From positions 1-6,868 of the forward strand of contig DOKO01000364.1 in assembly GCA_003510825.1 (NCBI GenBank): 6,868 nt of DNA, written 5' to 3'. The stretch is from Stenotrophomonas sp. GTDB taxonomy: Bacteria > Pseudomonadota > Gammaproteobacteria > Xanthomonadales > Xanthomonadaceae. Positions within the stretch are counted from its first letter, which is position 1. Every line of letters starts with the position of its first letter. Below the pieces are notes generated by a model. That model was not told the DNA's origin, made no database searches, and worked only from the letters and a program-made list of their open reading frames with translations. Made by a program: the position numbers and the translations under genes. Positions 6,211-6,868 of the stretch are shown here, piece after piece.

Positions 6211-6255
6211 GTGCGGACCAACGGTCCGCACCCACCCCAACGGTCCGCACCCACC
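6211..6255. repeat. REP-like hairpin with tandem-duplicated arm
   Basis: GTGCGGACC (6211-6219) and GGTCCGCAC (6223-6231) form a perfect 9-pair stem with a 3-base loop. The 3' arm and its flank are then repeated: CCAACGGTCCGCACCCACC occurs at 6218-6236 and again at 6237-6255, a perfect 19-base tandem duplication. Either right arm can pair with the single left arm. It lies between two convergent genes (SirB1-family and rubredoxin) and could act as a bidirectional transcript end, although neither strand has a T-run. It resembles remembered Stenotrophomonas REP elements read on the minus strand. Confidence 0.65.
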
Positions 6256-6260
6256 CGCGC

Positions 6261-6452
6261 TCAATCGATCTCGACCATCTCGAAATCGTCCTTGGTCACC
6301 CCGCAGTCGGGGCAGGTCCAGGTCTCGGGAATGTCCTCCCAGCGCGTGCCCGGGGCGATGCCCTCTTCGGGCAGGCCGTCCGCTTCGCGGTAGATGAAGC
6401 CGCAGACCACGCACATCCAGGTACGCAAGGTGGTGGGGGTGGCGTCGCTCAT
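6261..6452 (-). CDS. Rubredoxin
   Basis: A small cytoplasmic one-electron carrier with a single iron bound by four cysteines: C14 and C17 (MCVVCGFIY) and C47 and C50 (WTCPDCGVTKDDF). Between them is the conserved YREADGLPEEGIAPGTRWEDIP. At 63 residues from MSDATPTTLRTW it is slightly longer than the roughly 55 of the classic form because of a short N-terminal tail. In-frame ATGs at 6485 and 6503 would add 11 or 17 residues that do not look like rubredoxin, and no ribosome-binding site decides among them. The partner reductase or oxygenase is not in the window. It diverges from thiE across 67 bases. Confidence 0.95.
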   Translation of the reverse strand: MSDATPTTLRTWMCVVCGFIYREADGLPEEGIAPGTRWEDIPETWTCPDCGVTKDDFEMVEID

Positions 6453-6519
6453 CGGATAATCAGGGCTGGATTCACGGGCCGCCATTGTCCCATCGCGGCC
6501 CACTCACCGGTAGCCATCG

Positions 6520-6868
6520 ATGACTTCTGCTTCCCCGGCGCCCCGCGGCGTCTACCTGATCACCCCGGATGAACCCGATACCGCACGCCTGCTGGCGCGC
6601 ACGGCGCCGCTGCTGGCCGCCGGTGCCACCTGGCTGCAGTACCGCAACAAGACCGCCAGCGACGCGCTGCGCCAGGAACAGGCCGTCGCCCTGCAGGCGC
6701 TGTGCGCCGCCCACGGCGTGCCGCTCATCATCAACGACGACCCGCAGCTGGCCCTGGCCGTGGGCGCGGCCGGCGTGCACCTGGGCGGCACCGACGGCGA
6801 CATCGGCGCGGCGCGCGGCCTGCTGGGCCCCGACGCCATCATCGGCGCGTCCTGCTACGACCAGCTGG
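6520..6868 (+). CDS. thiE: Thiamine-phosphate synthase (3' end off window)
   Basis: Joins the hydroxymethylpyrimidine pyrophosphate and thiazole phosphate halves to make thiamine monophosphate in the cytoplasm. The 116 residues present are a little over half of a roughly 205-residue TIM barrel; the rest lies beyond the right edge. Seen are VYLITP (11-16), WLQYRNK (38-44), where Q40, R42 and K44 fit the pyrophosphate-binding strand, the metal-binding LIINDDPQLAL (69-79), GVHLGGTDGD (85-94) and IIGASCY (107-113). No ribosome-binding site stands out before the ATG. No thiamine riboswitch fits in the 67-base spacer. No other thiamine gene is in view. Confidence 0.94.
   Translation, partial: MTSASPAPRGVYLITPDEPDTARLLARTAPLLAAGATWLQYRNKTASDALRQEQAVALQALCAAHGVPLIINDDPQLALAVGAAGVHLGGTDGDIGAARGLLGPDAIIGASCYDQL

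Noticed and set aside
6453..6519. Possible thiamine pyrophosphate riboswitch in front of thiE
   Set aside because: The 67-base divergent spacer is too short for the roughly 100-base aptamer, and the conserved CUGAGA core is not present on the plus strand.

Overview
The window is GC-rich, housekeeping chromosomal DNA from a gammaproteobacterium. It is most likely a member of the Xanthomonadaceae, with Stenotrophomonas the best guess. The evidence is the strong G/C preference at third codon positions, the gene order (UPF0149-pepP facing away from a coiled-coil gene, zapA, 6S RNA and fau) and short REP-like palindromes between genes. The genus rests on remembered resemblance, not on a search.

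Layout. Bases 1-115 are intergenic and hold a REP-like hairpin. Bases 116-1992 carry a minus-strand pair, a UPF0149 (YgfB/YecA) protein followed by the proline aminopeptidase pepP, joined by a 1-base stop/start overlap. Bases 1993-2143 are a divergent promoter region. Bases 2144-2658 hold a short coiled-coil protein (TIGR02449/ZauP-like) and the cell-division factor zapA, joined by an ATGA overlap. A 6S RNA gene (about 2756-2940), with its own TATAAT box, comes next. It is followed by a UUCG-capped terminator, then fau (5-formyltetrahydrofolate cyclo-ligase), an EVE-domain protein overlapping fau by ATGA, rpiA (ribose-5-phosphate isomerase) and a DUF192 lipoprotein. A near-perfect palindrome (5243-5284) closes this run. 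A SirB1-type transglutaminase-like/TPR protein follows (5356-6201), then a hairpin with a duplicated arm (6211-6255). A minus-strand rubredoxin and the divergent, truncated start of thiE end the window.

How the genes work together. The 5' half is the gammaproteobacterial 'ygfB-pepP / zapA-ssrS-fau' neighbourhood, which links peptide processing, Z-ring assembly, growth-phase control of RNA polymerase and folate repair. The middle genes form a probable plus-strand operon (fau-EVE-rpiA-DUF192) with gaps of 22 bases or less. Rubredoxin and thiE diverge from a 67-base spacer.

I found no defence island, mobile element, CRISPR array, tRNA or rRNA, and no convincing undescribed system. The points most worth a second look are the 6S RNA/terminator/fau junction, two promoters placed so that transcripts could start at the AUG, and the three intergenic palindromes.
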